64,000 nt of DNA from Steroidobacter gossypii (GTDB lineage: Bacteria > Pseudomonadota > Gammaproteobacteria > Steroidobacterales > Steroidobacteraceae), in assembly GCF_016801985.1 (NCBI RefSeq), contig NZ_JAEVLS010000001.1, positions 558,001 through 622,000 on the forward strand, in the 5' to 3' direction. This document shows positions 52,894 to 63,404 of this stretch, in pieces. The translations under genes and the position numbers were made by a program. The notes below the pieces were generated by a model. It was not told where the DNA came from, made no database searches, and was given only the letters and a program-made list of their open reading frames with translations. Position 1 is the stretch's first letter. Every line of letters starts with the position of its first letter.

Positions 52894-54093
52894 ATGGCCA
52901 CCGATACTGCGCGCGTAGAACTCGAACTGGCGTCCGGAAGAAATGAAATCACCGCGCCGTTTCATGAGACCGCCCAACGCAGGCGGCGACAACACGAACT
53001 AAGCGCAGCATCGGTGGGTGCGCCGGCCGTCGCACCGTCCCGGCTCTCGGCACGACCGCCTTGGATTGCCTTCGCCGCTGCCTTGGTAGCAGTTGCCCTC
53101 GCGGTCTGGTGGGTGATGGCGCAGCGCATGCCCGACATCGATCCGGGCGAAGTCATCGCCCGCAATCTCCACGATGCTCAGACTGCGATGGCCGATGGCC
53201 GGTACACCGACCCGTCGGAGCGCAGCGCATTTCATTACTACAGCACCGTGCTTGCCTTGGACCCGACCAATGCCGAGGCCATCGCTGGGATCGACGCCAT
53301 TGCCAATCGTCATCTCACCGACGCGCGAGTATTGCTGGCGGAACAAAAGATCGCCGAGGCCGGCGTCGCGTTGGAGAAGGCGCGGCGCGTTCGGCCGGAT
53401 CACAATGGCCTGACGTTGCTCGAAGCACAGTGGCGTACGGAACTGCGGAAGCTGCTCGCCGCCAGCACGGGCGTCGCGAAGACCATCTCCGAGCCGATCG
53501 TGAAACCCGCTGGCACCAGGCAGCGCGCTACTGCTCCCAAGCGTACCGAACAAACATTGGCTGCCGCCAACAAGGTGGAAGAGCCACAGGCACGGAAGTC
53601 AGGCAGTGGCCCGGAAATGAAGGCGTTTGTGGAGCGACCGCAAGTGGCCAAGCTCGATGTGGCCGCGGCTGCGCTGGCCGCTGCGAAGCCTCCGTCGACC
53701 CGACTGGAAGAAATGGCGCTGCCGGTGAGCGAACCTGACGTGAGCATAGCCAACACGGGTGCGAACATCGTCCAGGAAATCGCGCCTGCGGCTAGTCCTG
53801 CGCCGACGCCAGCGCCGGCCGTTCCACCCGCCGAACCCAAGCTCATCAAAATGATACAGCCTCGGTACCCGCAAGAGGCGCTGATGCGAGGCCTGGAAGG
53901 CTGGGTCGACATCAGCCTGCAAGTATCGCCGACAGGTGATGTGATCGACCCGCGCATCGAAGGCAGCAGTCGTGGGCGCATGTTCAATCGGGCCGCCCTG
54001 AACGCGGTCCAGCAATGGAAATATGAACCGCGCAGCGACGGCGCGAGCAGCGGACGAGTGCGCGTTCGCGTGCAATTCAAACAGGCCGACTGA
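52894..54093 (+). CDS. TonB-family protein with TPR-like middle region
   Basis: This 399-residue inner-membrane protein has a cytoplasmic N-terminus (1-55), one transmembrane helix (WIAFAAALVAVALAVWWVM), a helical TPR-like periplasmic region (DAQTAMADGRYTDPSERSAFHYYSTVLALDPTN), a Pro/Ala-rich span and a C-terminal TonB domain (LIKMIQPRYPQEALMRGLEG, FNRAALNAVQQWKYEP). It likely passes proton-motive energy to an outer-membrane receptor or links to the cell wall; no receptor or ExbB/ExbD gene lies nearby. The ATG follows GGGGAG. Confidence 0.85.
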   Translation: MATDTARVELELASGRNEITAPFHETAQRRRRQHELSAASVGAPAVAPSRLSARPPWIAFAAALVAVALAVWWVMAQRMPDIDPGEVIARNLHDAQTAMADGRYTDPSERSAFHYYSTVLALDPTNAEAIAGIDAIANRHLTDARVLLAEQKIAEAGVALEKARRVRPDHNGLTLLEAQWRTELRKLLAASTGVAKTISEPIVKPAGTRQRATAPKRTEQTLAAANKVEEPQARKSGSGPEMKAFVERPQVAKLDVAAAALAAAKPPSTRLEEMALPVSEPDVSIANTGANIVQEIAPAASPAPTPAPAVPPAEPKLIKMIQPRYPQEALMRGLEGWVDISLQVSPTGDVIDPRIEGSSRGRMFNRAALNAVQQWKYEPRSDGASSGRVRVRVQFKQAD

Positions 54094-54155
54094 TCGATCG
54101 GCCGGGCTTGCCAGCCCGGCCCCGGATGGGCAGCATGCGGATCGGAGGGATCCGC

Positions 54156-56294
54156 ATGAGACCCAAGGAAAGGTTCACCCGCGCCCTGCTGGCTGCCGTG
54201 GTCGGCTGCCTCGTAGTCGTGGCCCGCGCGGAAGATCGCGATATCGCTTTCGCGTATTCGGCCCAGGTCGTCAATCCCAAGTTGACCGGCTCGTTGTACG
54301 AGCCTCGGTCCCGAACATTGCTGCTGTGGGGCACGGACGGCGCCATCCTCTACTCCACCGATCTCGGCACCTGGCACAACGCGCCGACACCGGCGACCGC
54401 TGACCTCGCACGCGTGGCCGCCGACGCCGATGGCAAAGTGCTGATCGCCGTTGGCGAACGCGGCACCATTCTTCGCTCCGACGATTCGGGACGGCGCTGG
54501 CACGCGGTGGCAGCAGGCGGCTCCGATTTCGACCTTCGCGCCGTTATTCATCATGCAAGCAGCGGCGTCTGGATCGCCGCCGGTACGCGCGGGACGATCC
54601 TGCGCTCGCTCGACAGCGGCAGAACCTGGTCGGCGTTGGAGCATGGACTCGAGCTCTCTTTCGAGACGCTATATGTCGAGCCCGCCAGTCGCGCTCTCTT
54701 GATCGGCGGAGAGGCCGGATTGATCGGGCGCTCCACGGACGCAGGCGTGAGCTGGCTGCTGACGCAAATCAAGATGCCGGAGCCCGTCACACCGATCACC
54801 GCCTTCCGTTCGCTGGGCGATGAACTGATTGCCATGAGCGCGCTGGGTCGATTCCTAACCTCGAGTGACCGCGGCGAAAGCTGGGAACTCCAGGACATGG
54901 GCGCGAATGCCTACTTCACCGACGCAACGCTCGATCCCGTGCACAGCACCCTGCTGTTGAGCAGCCATACCGGGGACTTGTTTCGACGTGAGGCCAGCGA
55001 CTCGTCCTGGGAGAAGGTGGAACTCACGCTCGACGGGCAGAAACGTTTCGTGAGCGCCATTCGCTATGACGAGCTCACCCGTTCATTGCTTGCGGTCGGG
55101 CACCACGGCTTGGCCGCACGCTCCACCGATGGCGGGCGCCAATGGCACAAGATCGAAACTGGGTTTGCCAGCAGCATGGAATCTCTCGCTCAGCTGGACA
55201 AAGGTCGCTACGTCGGATTCGGCGAGGGCGGTTATATCGTCTCGTCCGCCGATTCTGGCAAGACCTGGCGCCGCGCATCTCCCGAGTTGAGTCTGAATTT
55301 GCGCGAAGTCGTCAGCGTGCCGGATAGCGACATCATGGTCGCAAGCGGCGAGCTTGGAGGCATCGTCCGCTCCGCCGACAGCGGACGAACCTGGCATCTC
55401 ATCGATGTTCGCTATCCAAACATGAACACGCCGCCCGATCTGCGCTCATTGCTGGTCGCGCCCGGCGGCAAGGCGCTCGTCGCGGCCGGCGCACCCGGCA
55501 CCATCATCCGATCCGAAGATGGCGGTCAGCAATGGCGCATCGTGCATTGGACGCCGTTGGAAAAAGAAGAAGCATTCCCCTGGGTACTCGCGCGCGGAGA
55601 CTCGATGACAGTGATCGAAGCGCGCGGCTCGTTCTACTCGTCGCAAGACGCGGGCAAGTCGTGGCATCTAACGAAGCTCGACACCGATCGCGAGCTTTGG
55701 CAGGGCAGCGTTGCCGCGAAAGGCTCCGTCATGTTGGCCGGCGGACAGCGTGGCGTCGCGATTCGCAGCGTCGATGGTGGCAGGCAGTGGGCTCACATCG
55801 ACACCGGCGCCACTGAAGATCTGTTTGGCAGTTATGCCGACGAGCACTCGGGCGATTGGTTTCTGTTGGGTGGCAAGGGCCTGATCCTTCGTTCTCTCGA
55901 TGCCGGCTTGCACTGGCAGCGCGCTCCATCCGGGACGGATCGCGCTCTACGACGCATGCTCCGTCATTCTGCAACCAACACGCTGGTCGCGTTCGGTGAG
56001 TTCGGCAGCATCGTCCGCTCGTCCGACGGCGGGCGAACCTGGCAACCGATCGCAAGCGGCACCGATGCGGAGTTGCGCAAGGGTTTGATCGAACCCCGCA
56101 GCGGCCACATGATCATCGTCGGTCAGCAAGGCGTCATCCTTCGCTCCACTGACGCAGGCAAGAGCTGGCAAAGAATCTCCAGCCACACGCAGCGTCATTT
56201 CCGCAGCGCCGTGATCAATCCTCGCAACGGCGATCTCATCGCCGTGGGCGAGCGCATCGTGAGATTGACACGCGGCTCGGCTACTTCGCGTTGA
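54156..56294 (+). CDS. Exported YCF48/BNR-type repeat protein
   Basis: The 712-residue protein has a signal peptide (LLAAVVGCLVVVARAED) and a dozen or more 40-45-residue repeats of the form G-x-x-G-x-I-x-R-S-x-D-x-G-x-x-W, for example GERGTILRSDDSGRRW, GHHGLAARSTDGGRQW and GQQGVILRSTDAGKSW. This is the YCF48/sortilin-like beta-propeller repeat, typically 6-7 blades, so two propellers may be present. Its role is unknown; such proteins assist photosystem assembly or bind glycans in other organisms. It starts after GGAGG and follows the TonB-family gene by 62 nt; its end overlaps the convergent gene by 14 nt. Confidence 0.85.
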   Translation: MRPKERFTRALLAAVVGCLVVVARAEDRDIAFAYSAQVVNPKLTGSLYEPRSRTLLLWGTDGAILYSTDLGTWHNAPTPATADLARVAADADGKVLIAVGERGTILRSDDSGRRWHAVAAGGSDFDLRAVIHHASSGVWIAAGTRGTILRSLDSGRTWSALEHGLELSFETLYVEPASRALLIGGEAGLIGRSTDAGVSWLLTQIKMPEPVTPITAFRSLGDELIAMSALGRFLTSSDRGESWELQDMGANAYFTDATLDPVHSTLLLSSHTGDLFRREASDSSWEKVELTLDGQKRFVSAIRYDELTRSLLAVGHHGLAARSTDGGRQWHKIETGFASSMESLAQLDKGRYVGFGEGGYIVSSADSGKTWRRASPELSLNLREVVSVPDSDIMVASGELGGIVRSADSGRTWHLIDVRYPNMNTPPDLRSLLVAPGGKALVAAGAPGTIIRSEDGGQQWRIVHWTPLEKEEAFPWVLARGDSMTVIEARGSFYSSQDAGKSWHLTKLDTDRELWQGSVAAKGSVMLAGGQRGVAIRSVDGGRQWAHIDTGATEDLFGSYADEHSGDWFLLGGKGLILRSLDAGLHWQRAPSGTDRALRRMLRHSATNTLVAFGEFGSIVRSSDGGRTWQPIASGTDAELRKGLIEPRSGHMIIVGQQGVILRSTDAGKSWQRISSHTQRHFRSAVINPRNGDLIAVGERIVRLTRGSATSR

Positions 56295-57033
56295 TCTTCT
56301 GTTGCAAACGCGCCAGCTCGCGATCGAATTCGGTGGTCTCGTAGTTCTTCAGCTGGGTGTACTGCTCGGGCGTGAGCGCCGGCGAGACTTCGGACAGAAA
56401 CTCATCGAGATATCGCTTCAGTGCTTCGCTCGTTTTCTCATGCGCGTACTTGCGCTCGGCGGGCGACAGAGAGTCTCGGTCCAAGCCAAGATCGCGCATT
56501 ACCGTGCTGTAACGTTGCTTCTGCCGCAGCTTCGCATCGAGCACGACGCGTTCCTGACGCGCGTCGAGTGGCGCGACATTGCTGATACCGCCGGTATATT
56601 CGGCGAGATGATGCTGCTCCAGATCCGACTCCTTCAGGACCTGAAAATACTCGAAGCCCTCCGCTGACAACAGTCGACCGATCTGGGCATCCAGCTGCTC
56701 TCGCGCAGCCAGACTCGCTTGCGATTCGCGCTCCAGCAATCGTTGCCGCAGCTCTTCAACCTGCGCTGGATTGGCGTCCGCGATCAAGAAGCGGTACTTG
56801 TGCTCGACGTGAGCGAGCAAGGCGACATCGCCGATGTCTCCCGTGGCGAGGAGGCGCTCCTCTTTGGGCGCGGCTGCCGGCTGGACGCTGCTCGACTGCA
56901 TCGGCGCTGTCACGGGCGCGTTCCGCGCGGATGCAATCGGAGTGGCGACAGGCTGTTCACTCTTCCGAGCCTCGATGGCCGCATATGCAATGCACGCAAC
57001 GACCGCTGTCCCTATCAGCAGTTTTGCATTCAT
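56281..57033 (-). CDS. Membrane-anchored helical protein of unknown function
   Basis: This 250-residue protein has an N-terminal hydrophobic anchor (MNAKLLIGTAVVACIAYAAIEA), a Pro/Ala linker to about 60 and a long charged helical region with coiled-coil character (EELRQRLLERESQASLAAREQLDAQIG; FDRELARLQQKINA). The centre has SAEGFEYFQVLKESDLEQ. No family recognised; lipase chaperone and Spy-like proteins are loosely similar in layout only. It is convergent with the YCF48-like gene (14-nt overlap) and encoded 69 nt downstream of the pectate lyase. Confidence 0.65.
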   Translation of the reverse strand: MNAKLLIGTAVVACIAYAAIEARKSEQPVATPIASARNAPVTAPMQSSSVQPAAAPKEERLLATGDIGDVALLAHVEHKYRFLIADANPAQVEELRQRLLERESQASLAAREQLDAQIGRLLSAEGFEYFQVLKESDLEQHHLAEYTGGISNVAPLDARQERVVLDAKLRQKQRYSTVMRDLGLDRDSLSPAERKYAHEKTSEALKRYLDEFLSEVSPALTPEQYTQLKNYETTEFDRELARLQQKINAK

Positions 57034-57102
57034 GATTTCACCTTCGAACAGATGGCCGGGAGCATCTCGCTCCCGGCCAAGCTCGATTCACACCGACAAA
57101 GA

Positions 57103-58314
57103 TCAATAGTTGCTGTTACCGGACTGCTGGCAGCTGGCCCACGGCCCGATGCAGATCGTGCCCGCATCGTGCAGGCGGCTGTTGGTCAGCCGCGCCGTGC
57201 TGCTCGAGCTGTCAGTGCGGAACACGCCCTCGTTCATGTCGTTGATGTCGCAGCGATCGAAGGTCACGTCGACACGGAAGGTCGTGCCGCCATTCTGGCG
57301 CAGCGCCTTGCCGGCGCGGTGGATGATGCAGTTGCTGACATTCAGGGTCGAAGCGGCGTTGACCTGGAAGAACTTGTCGTCGGCGTCGTAGCCTTCGATG
57401 TTTCTAACCGTGGTGGTGCCCGAAGACTTGATGGTCATCGCGTCCTCGCCGACATTCATCCAATGGATGTTGTCGAGCACCGCGCCGTTATAGGTGTGAA
57501 TGCCGTCGGCGCCGTTGTTGCCAATGACCACGTTGCGCAACGTCGCGCCATTCTCCACGCGGAACACTGGATCCTGACCTTCCGACTGGCTGCCATCACC
57601 CAGCGCCGAGCCCGCGTTGAAACGCTGGCAGCCGCCGTCGTACGTGCCACTGGTCACGCGAATGGTGGCATTCACCGTCGTCTGCGCTCCGTTGGTCGAA
57701 CACGAGGAACCCGTGATCGAACCGGTCCCCGGATTGCCGCCGCCGCCTCCGGACGGCGTGGCGGAAGCGACATTGGAATCCGTCGCCGTGCCGCTGGCCG
57801 TGTTCTTGATCCAGTAATAGTAGGTCGTGCCGTTGCTCAACCCGCTATCGGTGTAGCTGCGTGTGCTGGCGCTGACGCTGGCGATGCGCACGCGTCCATT
57901 CGGATTGGAATCGAGATCGCGATAGATTTCCTGCGTGGTCGCCGTGCCGCTCGAATACGACCAGCTCAACGACACGCTGCCGTTGCCCCCGGACGCGCTC
58001 AGATTGATGCTCGATCCGGTCGGTGGCGGCTCGCCCCCGCCGCCGCCCGAGCCCGACGGCACCGAACATTCCTTCACCTGCTTGGATGGAATGGGATCGG
58101 ATCCGAAGGTGGCGACGGTGCAAGTGAAGGTGCCGCTCAGCACCTTGTAAACGAACTGGCCCGACGCGCCGAAAGCTACGTTGGTGCTGCCGCTCACCGA
58201 GCATGTCTCGGGCGTGCGGCAGATAGTGACGTAACCTTCCGGCCGATTGGTCGCGCTCCAGCTGGAGGCGGCCGCGGCCAGCAATATTCCCCCTACGAAC
58301 AACTTGCGAAGCAT
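57103..58314 (-). CDS. Secreted pectate lyase, family PL3, with fibronectin-type module
   Basis: This 403-residue protein has a signal peptide (MLRKLFVGGILLAAAASSWSA), an N-terminal module of about 70 residues with three or four Cys, a Gly linker, an FN3 domain (about 102-190, with YRDLDSN, TTYYYWIKN), a second linker and a PL3 beta-helix. The catalytic region includes NGADGIHTYNGAVLDNI, VGEDAMTIKS and DADDKFFQV, matching PL3 motifs, with calcium-binding acidic residues. It breaks polygalacturonate by beta-elimination outside the cell. Two palindromic operators lie upstream. Confidence 0.93.
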   Translation of the reverse strand: MLRKLFVGGILLAAAASSWSATNRPEGYVTICRTPETCSVSGSTNVAFGASGQFVYKVLSGTFTCTVATFGSDPIPSKQVKECSVPSGSGGGGGEPPPTGSSINLSASGGNGSVSLSWSYSSGTATTQEIYRDLDSNPNGRVRIASVSASTRSYTDSGLSNGTTYYYWIKNTASGTATDSNVASATPSGGGGGNPGTGSITGSSCSTNGAQTTVNATIRVTSGTYDGGCQRFNAGSALGDGSQSEGQDPVFRVENGATLRNVVIGNNGADGIHTYNGAVLDNIHWMNVGEDAMTIKSSGTTTVRNIEGYDADDKFFQVNAASTLNVSNCIIHRAGKALRQNGGTTFRVDVTFDRCDINDMNEGVFRTDSSSSTARLTNSRLHDAGTICIGPWASCQQSGNSNY

Positions 58315-58451
58315 GATTTTCTCCTGTCCATTGGATTTCGATGCTCGACTTCACTCTCGCGGCCGGACAGGGCGGGCCAGTGAACGAGGCGCAAGAACAT
58401 GGCTGCGTCGCGTCCGAAGGCACGCATCTGCCCGGTCTTTCAGCGATAAGT

Positions 58452-58465
58452 TGACACCGGTGGCA
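58452..58465. promoter_or_regulatory. Operator half-set 1 upstream of pectate lyase
   Basis: TGACACCGGTGGCA is a 14-bp dyad with one mismatch (a G in place of the final T of the right arm) and a CpG centre, as in LacI/GalR-type operators. It lies 138 nt upstream of the pectate lyase start, and its twin lies 30 bp away centre to centre. Confidence 0.6.
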
Positions 58466-58481
58466 AAAATGCAGTCATTCG

Positions 58482-58495
58482 TGACACCGGTGTCA
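58482..58495. promoter_or_regulatory. Operator half-set 2 upstream of pectate lyase
   Basis: TGACACCGGTGTCA is a perfect 14-bp palindrome. Together with the copy at 58452 it makes a pair separated by three helical turns, suited to cooperative binding of a repressor dimer pair. A LacI-family regulator of pectin or uronate use is the best guess. Confidence 0.65.
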
Positions 58496-58625
58496 GCCGA
58501 CCGTACAAGCTGCGCCCCGGCAGCGAACATACGTACATGGTGAAACCGGCTTAACCGCCTGTGACCACTGCGAATTTCACCGCAGTCGGGTCAACGGAAG
58601 CCGGATTTATGGAACGCGCCGGCGT

Positions 58626-61600
58626 TCAGGTCGTGTGGGGAGCACCGGCGGGATCGGAAGGCACGGCGGACGATGCGCTCGCAGGCGCAGGCACCGCTTC
58701 ATGAGTCTGGCCACGATGCCAGAGCGCCTTCGCCCAGGCGGTGAAGCCGTAAATATAGGTGTAGAACACCGGCACGATCAGCAATGTGAGCAGTGTCGAA
58801 GTGATCACGCCGCCGATGACGGCGCGGCCCATCGGAGCGAGCAATTCACCACCGGCGCCGACGCCGATGGCCATCGGCAACATGCCGAAGATCATCGCCA
58901 GAGTCGTCATCAGGATCGGGCGCAAACGGACCTGCCCGGCTTCGAGAATGGCCTCGCGCACCGTGCGGCCGGCGCGGATCGCCTGATTGGTGAAGTCCAC
59001 CAGCAGGATCGCGTTCTTGGTCACCAGGCCCATCAACATGATGAAGCCGATGATGGAAAAGATATTCAGCGTGGTGCCAGTGAGCAGCAACGCCAGCAGC
59101 ACGCCGATCAGCGACAGCGGCAGCGACACCATGATGGCGATCGGCTGCAGGAAGCTGCCGAACTGCGACGCCAGCACGAAGTAGATGAAGATCACCGCGA
59201 GGATCAACGCCGCGCCGGCGGCAGCGCTGGTCTCGTTCATTTCCTGCTGGCCGCCGCTGACATCGAAGCGATAGCCCGGCGGCAATTCCATGGCCTTCAC
59301 GATCTTTTCAGCGTCGGTGCCCACGTCGCCCGACGGACGGCCCTGAGCATTGCCATAGATGGTGATGCGCCGTTGCAGGTTGAGACGCTTGATCTGCTGT
59401 GGACTGGTGGTCTCGACGAAATCCGCGACCTGCCGGATGGGCACCAGCAACGGGTTGCCGTTGGCATCGGTGCGAGCGCTGGTCACATACAGGTCGCCCA
59501 GATCGGCGGCGATCTCACGACGCTGCTTGGGCAGTTGCACGATGACGTCATAGTCCTGCCCGTCCGGGCCGAGCCAGGTGCTGATCTGATCGCCCGCGAT
59601 CAGCGGCCGCAACGCGTTGCCGATGCTGGCGGTGGTCAGGCCCAGATCGCTCGCCAGCTCGTTCTTGATGCGCACGGCTACTGTCGGATTTGCGCCGCGC
59701 TCGCTGCTTTCCAGATCCGCGATGCCCGGGATTGTCGACAACCGGCGCATCAGCTCCTGCGACAGCTCGGTGAGCTTGCTGTTCTCGGGACCCAGAATCG
59801 AGATCACCACCGGCTGATTGAAGCCGCCCATGGTCAGACTCAAGCCGGCGAAGCTCGACAGCCGATTGCGGATCTGCGCCTCGATCTCCTTCTGCGACGG
59901 ACGATCGAACAGCTCCTTGTCCTTCAGCAGCACACGCACGCGCGCATAGTTGCGACCTTCGTCGGTGCCCACGGTGGTGACGATGCTGTCGACACCTTCG
60001 ATCTCCCGGATCGCCGCTTCGGCGTCGCGGATCTTCGCATCGGTGTATTCCAGGCTCGAGCCGATGGGCGTGTTCATGCGAATGAACATGATGCCCTCGT
60101 CCTGTTCGGGCACGAACTCGGTGCCCACCTTGCCCACGATCAGGAAGCTGCCCAAGAACGAAAACAGGGCGATGAGCAACGAGATCGCCCGCGGGCTGAG
60201 GCTCACTCGCCCGGCGACCCGATAGCGACGATCGCTCATCACCCATTGCAGCAAACGATCGTAAACGCGGTGCGCATAGTCGATGACGCTCTCGACGCGC
60301 TCCATCACCTTGCCGAGCCACGGCGCGCGACGGAACCGGTCTTTGCTCGGATCGGGCCACACCGACGACAGCATGGGATCGAGCGTGAAGCTCACGAACA
60401 GCGACACCAGCACCGCAACCGCCACCGTGATGCCGAACGGCTTGAAGAACTTGCCGATGACGCCGTCCATGAAAGCGACCGGGATGAACACCGCCAGGAT
60501 GGCGAAGGTGGTCGCCATCACCGCCAAGCCGATTTCGCTGGTGCCTTCGAGCGCCGCGGTTCGATGGTCCTTGCCCATGTCGGCATGACGCACGATGTTT
60601 TCACGCACCACGATGGCGTCGTCGATCAGCAGGCCGATACACAACGACAGGGCCATCAAGGTCATGAAGTTGAGCGTGTAGCCAAACGCGTTGAGCGCGA
60701 TGAACGTCGCGATCACCGAGATCGGCAGGGTCAGGCCGGTGATGATGGTGGAGCGCCACGAGTGCAGGAACAGGAACACGATCAGGATGGTCAGCAGCGC
60801 GCCTTCCAGAATGGTTTCCTTGACGCGCTCCAGCGAGCCTTCGATGAACTTCGCATCCGACCACAGCGTGCGGATCACGATGTCGGGAGGCAGCCGGGAA
60901 GTGAGATCGGCGACCGCTTCATCGACCGCCTTGCCGACCTCGACCATGTTGGCCTGCTGAACCTTGTAAACGTCCAGCGAGACCGAGCGCATGCCGTTGG
61001 AGCGCGAGATGGACATCTCTTCCGCCTCGCCGTCGACGATGTCCGCGATCTGGTGCAGATAAACCGGCGCGCCGCCCTGATTGGCGACGATGATGCGCTC
61101 GAAGTCGCGCGGATCTTTCATCTTGCCTTCGACGCGGACCAGCTGTTCCTGCGGACCACGCGAAATCATGCCGGCCGGCAAATCCTGGTTCGCGGCGCGC
61201 ACCGCTTCGACGACCTGATCCACACCGACGCGGAAGCTCTGCAACGCCTCCGGCCGCAAGAAGATCTGCACCTGACGTTCGACCGCGCCGCCGACCGAGA
61301 CATTGCCTACGCCGTACGAGTTCTGCAGGCGTTTGACGATCTGCTGTTCGGTGATGGTGGAGATTTCGCGCAGACTGCGAGTGGTCGAGTACACGACCAG
61401 GCTGACGACGGGCTCGGTGGAACTGTCGTTGCTGGCGCGAGAGATGGTCGGCTCGCGCACGTCTTCGGGCAGCGAAGCACGGATCTGCGCAACTTTATCG
61501 CGGACTTCCTGAGTCGCCGCCACCGCATCGGTTTCCATGCGGAAGTCGATCATCAGGAACGCGTTGCCCTCGCGCGCCGTGGAATAGATGTTCTTGACGC

Positions 61601-61826
61601 CGTCGACGCCGTTGATGACGTTCTCCAGCGGCTTGATGACGTCGTTTTCGATCGCCTCGGGCGAGGCGCCCGGATAGCTGACCGTGACGTAGGCCTGCGG
61701 CACCACGATCTCGGGCATTTCTTCGACCGGCAGCAGCCGATACGAATACAGCCCGAGCACCACCAGGGCCAACATGACCATGGTCGCGAAGACCGGCTGA
61801 TTGACGCTGGTTTTGGTGATCCACAT
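58626..61826 (-). CDS. RND efflux permease (HAE1 family)
   Basis: This 1066-residue protein has the N-terminal helix ([21 protein letters not shown]), periplasmic domain, [17 protein letters not shown] in the first helix cluster and the repeated second half ([40 protein letters not shown]). It belongs to the AcrB/MexB/MdtB class but differs in sequence from the pump encoded at 18360. It follows the fusion-protein gene by 21 nt. No outer-membrane factor gene is adjacent, so it must use one from elsewhere. A Pro/Ala-rich tail ends the protein. Confidence 0.94.
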   Translation of the reverse strand: MWITKTSVNQPVFATMVMLALVVLGLYSYRLLPVEEMPEIVVPQAYVTVSYPGASPEAIENDVIKPLENVINGVDGVKNIYSTAREGNAFLMIDFRMETDAVAATQEVRDKVAQIRASLPEDVREPTISRASNDSSTEPVVSLVVYSTTRSLREISTITEQQIVKRLQNSYGVGNVSVGGAVERQVQIFLRPEALQSFRVGVDQVVEAVRAANQDLPAGMISRGPQEQLVRVEGKMKDPRDFERIIVANQGGAPVYLHQIADIVDGEAEEMSISRSNGMRSVSLDVYKVQQANMVEVGKAVDEAVADLTSRLPPDIVIRTLWSDAKFIEGSLERVKETILEGALLTILIVFLFLHSWRSTIITGLTLPISVIATFIALNAFGYTLNFMTLMALSLCIGLLIDDAIVVRENIVRHADMGKDHRTAALEGTSEIGLAVMATTFAILAVFIPVAFMDGVIGKFFKPFGITVAVAVLVSLFVSFTLDPMLSSVWPDPSKDRFRRAPWLGKVMERVESVIDYAHRVYDRLLQWVMSDRRYRVAGRVSLSPRAISLLIALFSFLGSFLIVGKVGTEFVPEQDEGIMFIRMNTPIGSSLEYTDAKIRDAEAAIREIEGVDSIVTTVGTDEGRNYARVRVLLKDKELFDRPSQKEIEAQIRNRLSSFAGLSLTMGGFNQPVVISILGPENSKLTELSQELMRRLSTIPGIADLESSERGANPTVAVRIKNELASDLGLTTASIGNALRPLIAGDQISTWLGPDGQDYDVIVQLPKQRREIAADLGDLYVTSARTDANGNPLLVPIRQVADFVETTSPQQIKRLNLQRRITIYGNAQGRPSGDVGTDAEKIVKAMELPPGYRFDVSGGQQEMNETSAAAGAALILAVIFIYFVLASQFGSFLQPIAIMVSLPLSLIGVLLALLLTGTTLNIFSIIGFIMLMGLVTKNAILLVDFTNQAIRAGRTVREAILEAGQVRLRPILMTTLAMIFGMLPMAIGVGAGGELLAPMGRAVIGGVITSTLLTLLIVPVFYTYIYGFTAWAKALWHRGQTHEAVPAPASASSAVPSDPAGAPHTT

Positions 61827-61847
61827 GTGAGTAACGCCAGCGAGCGA

Positions 61848-63188
61848 CTAATTACGCGCGACTTCGGAGGCCACGGCGGCGGTCGGCTCGGACTTGCGCA
61901 CGCGAGCCACCGCACCCGCCTTGTCGTCGCCGATCTCGGCGACGATGACCTGATCGCCGGGGCTCAGACCTTCGCGAACTTCGACGAAGGCGTCACCCTT
62001 GTTGCGCGGACCGAGAGTCACCGGTGTGCGAACGATTTTCTCGTCGCGCAAAACGTAGACGTAAGTGACGCCGGCTTCATCGCGCACCGCGCGCTGGGCT
62101 ACTGCAAGAACCGGCTCGGTCGCATTCAACATGAGCTCGCCTTGGGCGAACATGCCGCCCTTGAGCGCGCTGTCCGGATTCGGGACCGCGATGTAAATCA
62201 TGATGGCGCGCGAGCCATCCGAGGTCATCGGATTGATTCGCTGCACTTCACCTTCGAACGTGCGCTCGCCGAAACCGGCGACGCGGAAGCGCACTTTCTG
62301 ACCCACGCTCACCGAAGGAATCTCGGCGGACGGCACCGCGGCCTCGAGCACCATTTGTTTCAAATCCACCAGCGTGACGATTTCCGAATCCGGCGACACT
62401 TTTTCGCCCGGCTGCACCAGGCGCCTGGCGACGGTGCCGGAGAACGGCGCTCGGATCACGGCGTCGTCCAGATTGATCTTGGCGACGCGCGCCTGGGCTT
62501 CGGCAAGCTTGAAGCTCGCGATGCTGGCGGCGTAGGCGCTCTCGGTCTGCTCGAAGGTGTTTTGCGAGATGAACTTCTGATCGAGCAACGCGCGGTTCTT
62601 GTCTCGATTCAACCGCGCCAGTTCGAGATCGGCGCGTGCCTTTTCCACAGCCGCCGCTTCACGATCGTACTGGGCCTGCAGATTGCGGGTGTCGACGCGA
62701 GCAATCACTTCGCCCTCGCGCACATCCTGACCTTCACGCAGTCGCAACTGCTCGACTTCGCCACCGACCTTGGACTTCAAGGTCGCCTGCACATACGGCG
62801 CGATCGAGCCGGACAGCGGCAAGGCGCGCGACAGCACTCGCGATTCGACGGATGAAACATCGACGGCAGCGAGCTCTACTGGAGCCGCGCTGGCGGCTGG
62901 CGTACCCACCGCTGCGGCAGGCGCCGCCGCCGGATCGCGCATAGCAAACCATGCGATTGCGCCGATGATGGCCAGCGCCGCGACAATGATCCCTGCTTTC
63001 ATTGGTGTGATTTTGGAAGAGTCGCCGTGCTCCTGCTGGACCATCTCGGGTGCAGCCTCCTGAACCGGGGCCGACTGCCGATGTTCCGTGGGGCGGGTCG
63101 GGAACGGGGTGACCGCCGCTGCATGTGCGGGCGGATCGGTCCGATCGGCTTCGTAACGCGCGGAAGGCTGGTTTGCACTGGTTTTCAT
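61848..63188 (-). CDS. RND periplasmic adaptor (membrane fusion protein)
   Basis: The protein has 446 residues from the ATG at 63188; a GTG at 63200 adds four. After about 60 charged, disordered residues there is a single hydrophobic anchor (MKAGIIVAALAIIGAIAWFAM). The lipoyl halves (ATLKSKVGGEVEQLRLREGQDVREGEVIARVD and APFSGTVARRLVQPGEKV) flank a coiled-coil hairpin, and the barrel region completes an AcrA/HlyD-type adaptor. A shorter start at the MKAG Met is plausible, as the leader before the anchor is unusual. It feeds the RND pump encoded 21 nt downstream. Confidence 0.88.
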   Translation of the reverse strand: MKTSANQPSARYEADRTDPPAHAAAVTPFPTRPTEHRQSAPVQEAAPEMVQQEHGDSSKITPMKAGIIVAALAIIGAIAWFAMRDPAAAPAAAVGTPAASAAPVELAAVDVSSVESRVLSRALPLSGSIAPYVQATLKSKVGGEVEQLRLREGQDVREGEVIARVDTRNLQAQYDREAAAVEKARADLELARLNRDKNRALLDQKFISQNTFEQTESAYAASIASFKLAEAQARVAKINLDDAVIRAPFSGTVARRLVQPGEKVSPDSEIVTLVDLKQMVLEAAVPSAEIPSVSVGQKVRFRVAGFGERTFEGEVQRINPMTSDGSRAIMIYIAVPNPDSALKGGMFAQGELMLNATEPVLAVAQRAVRDEAGVTYVYVLRDEKIVRTPVTLGPRNKGDAFVEVREGLSPGDQVIVAEIGDDKAGAVARVRKSEPTAAVASEVARN

Positions 63189-63404
63189 TGCGGAATCCAC
63201 GACCGGAAGTCCCTGAAGGCCGGCGGCCAGGTCAGCTTAGAACACCGAACCTCGCCGCGAGTTGCACCCCTTGCCCCAAAGGCCAGCGAGCCGGGTGCGT
63301 TCCTGGTTGGACGGAAGCCAAGCCCAAAAGGTTACAAGCCGGCGAAAATTCTTTCCGAGACCTGGGTCTGTGTCGAAGCCTGCGGCCCCGAATCCAGGCT
63401 ACGG

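Larger units (their letters stand above)
58315..58625. other. Intergenic region upstream of the pectate lyase
   Basis: The 311 nt between the second RND pump and the pectate lyase have no supported gene. They contain two related palindromes (58452-58465 and 58482-58495) and should hold the promoter of the lyase. Confidence 0.6.

Noticed and set aside
58635-62855. 1406-codon plus-strand open frame
   Set aside because: Antisense shadow of the second RND pump and its adaptor; rich in His, Asp and Arg, no plausible fold.
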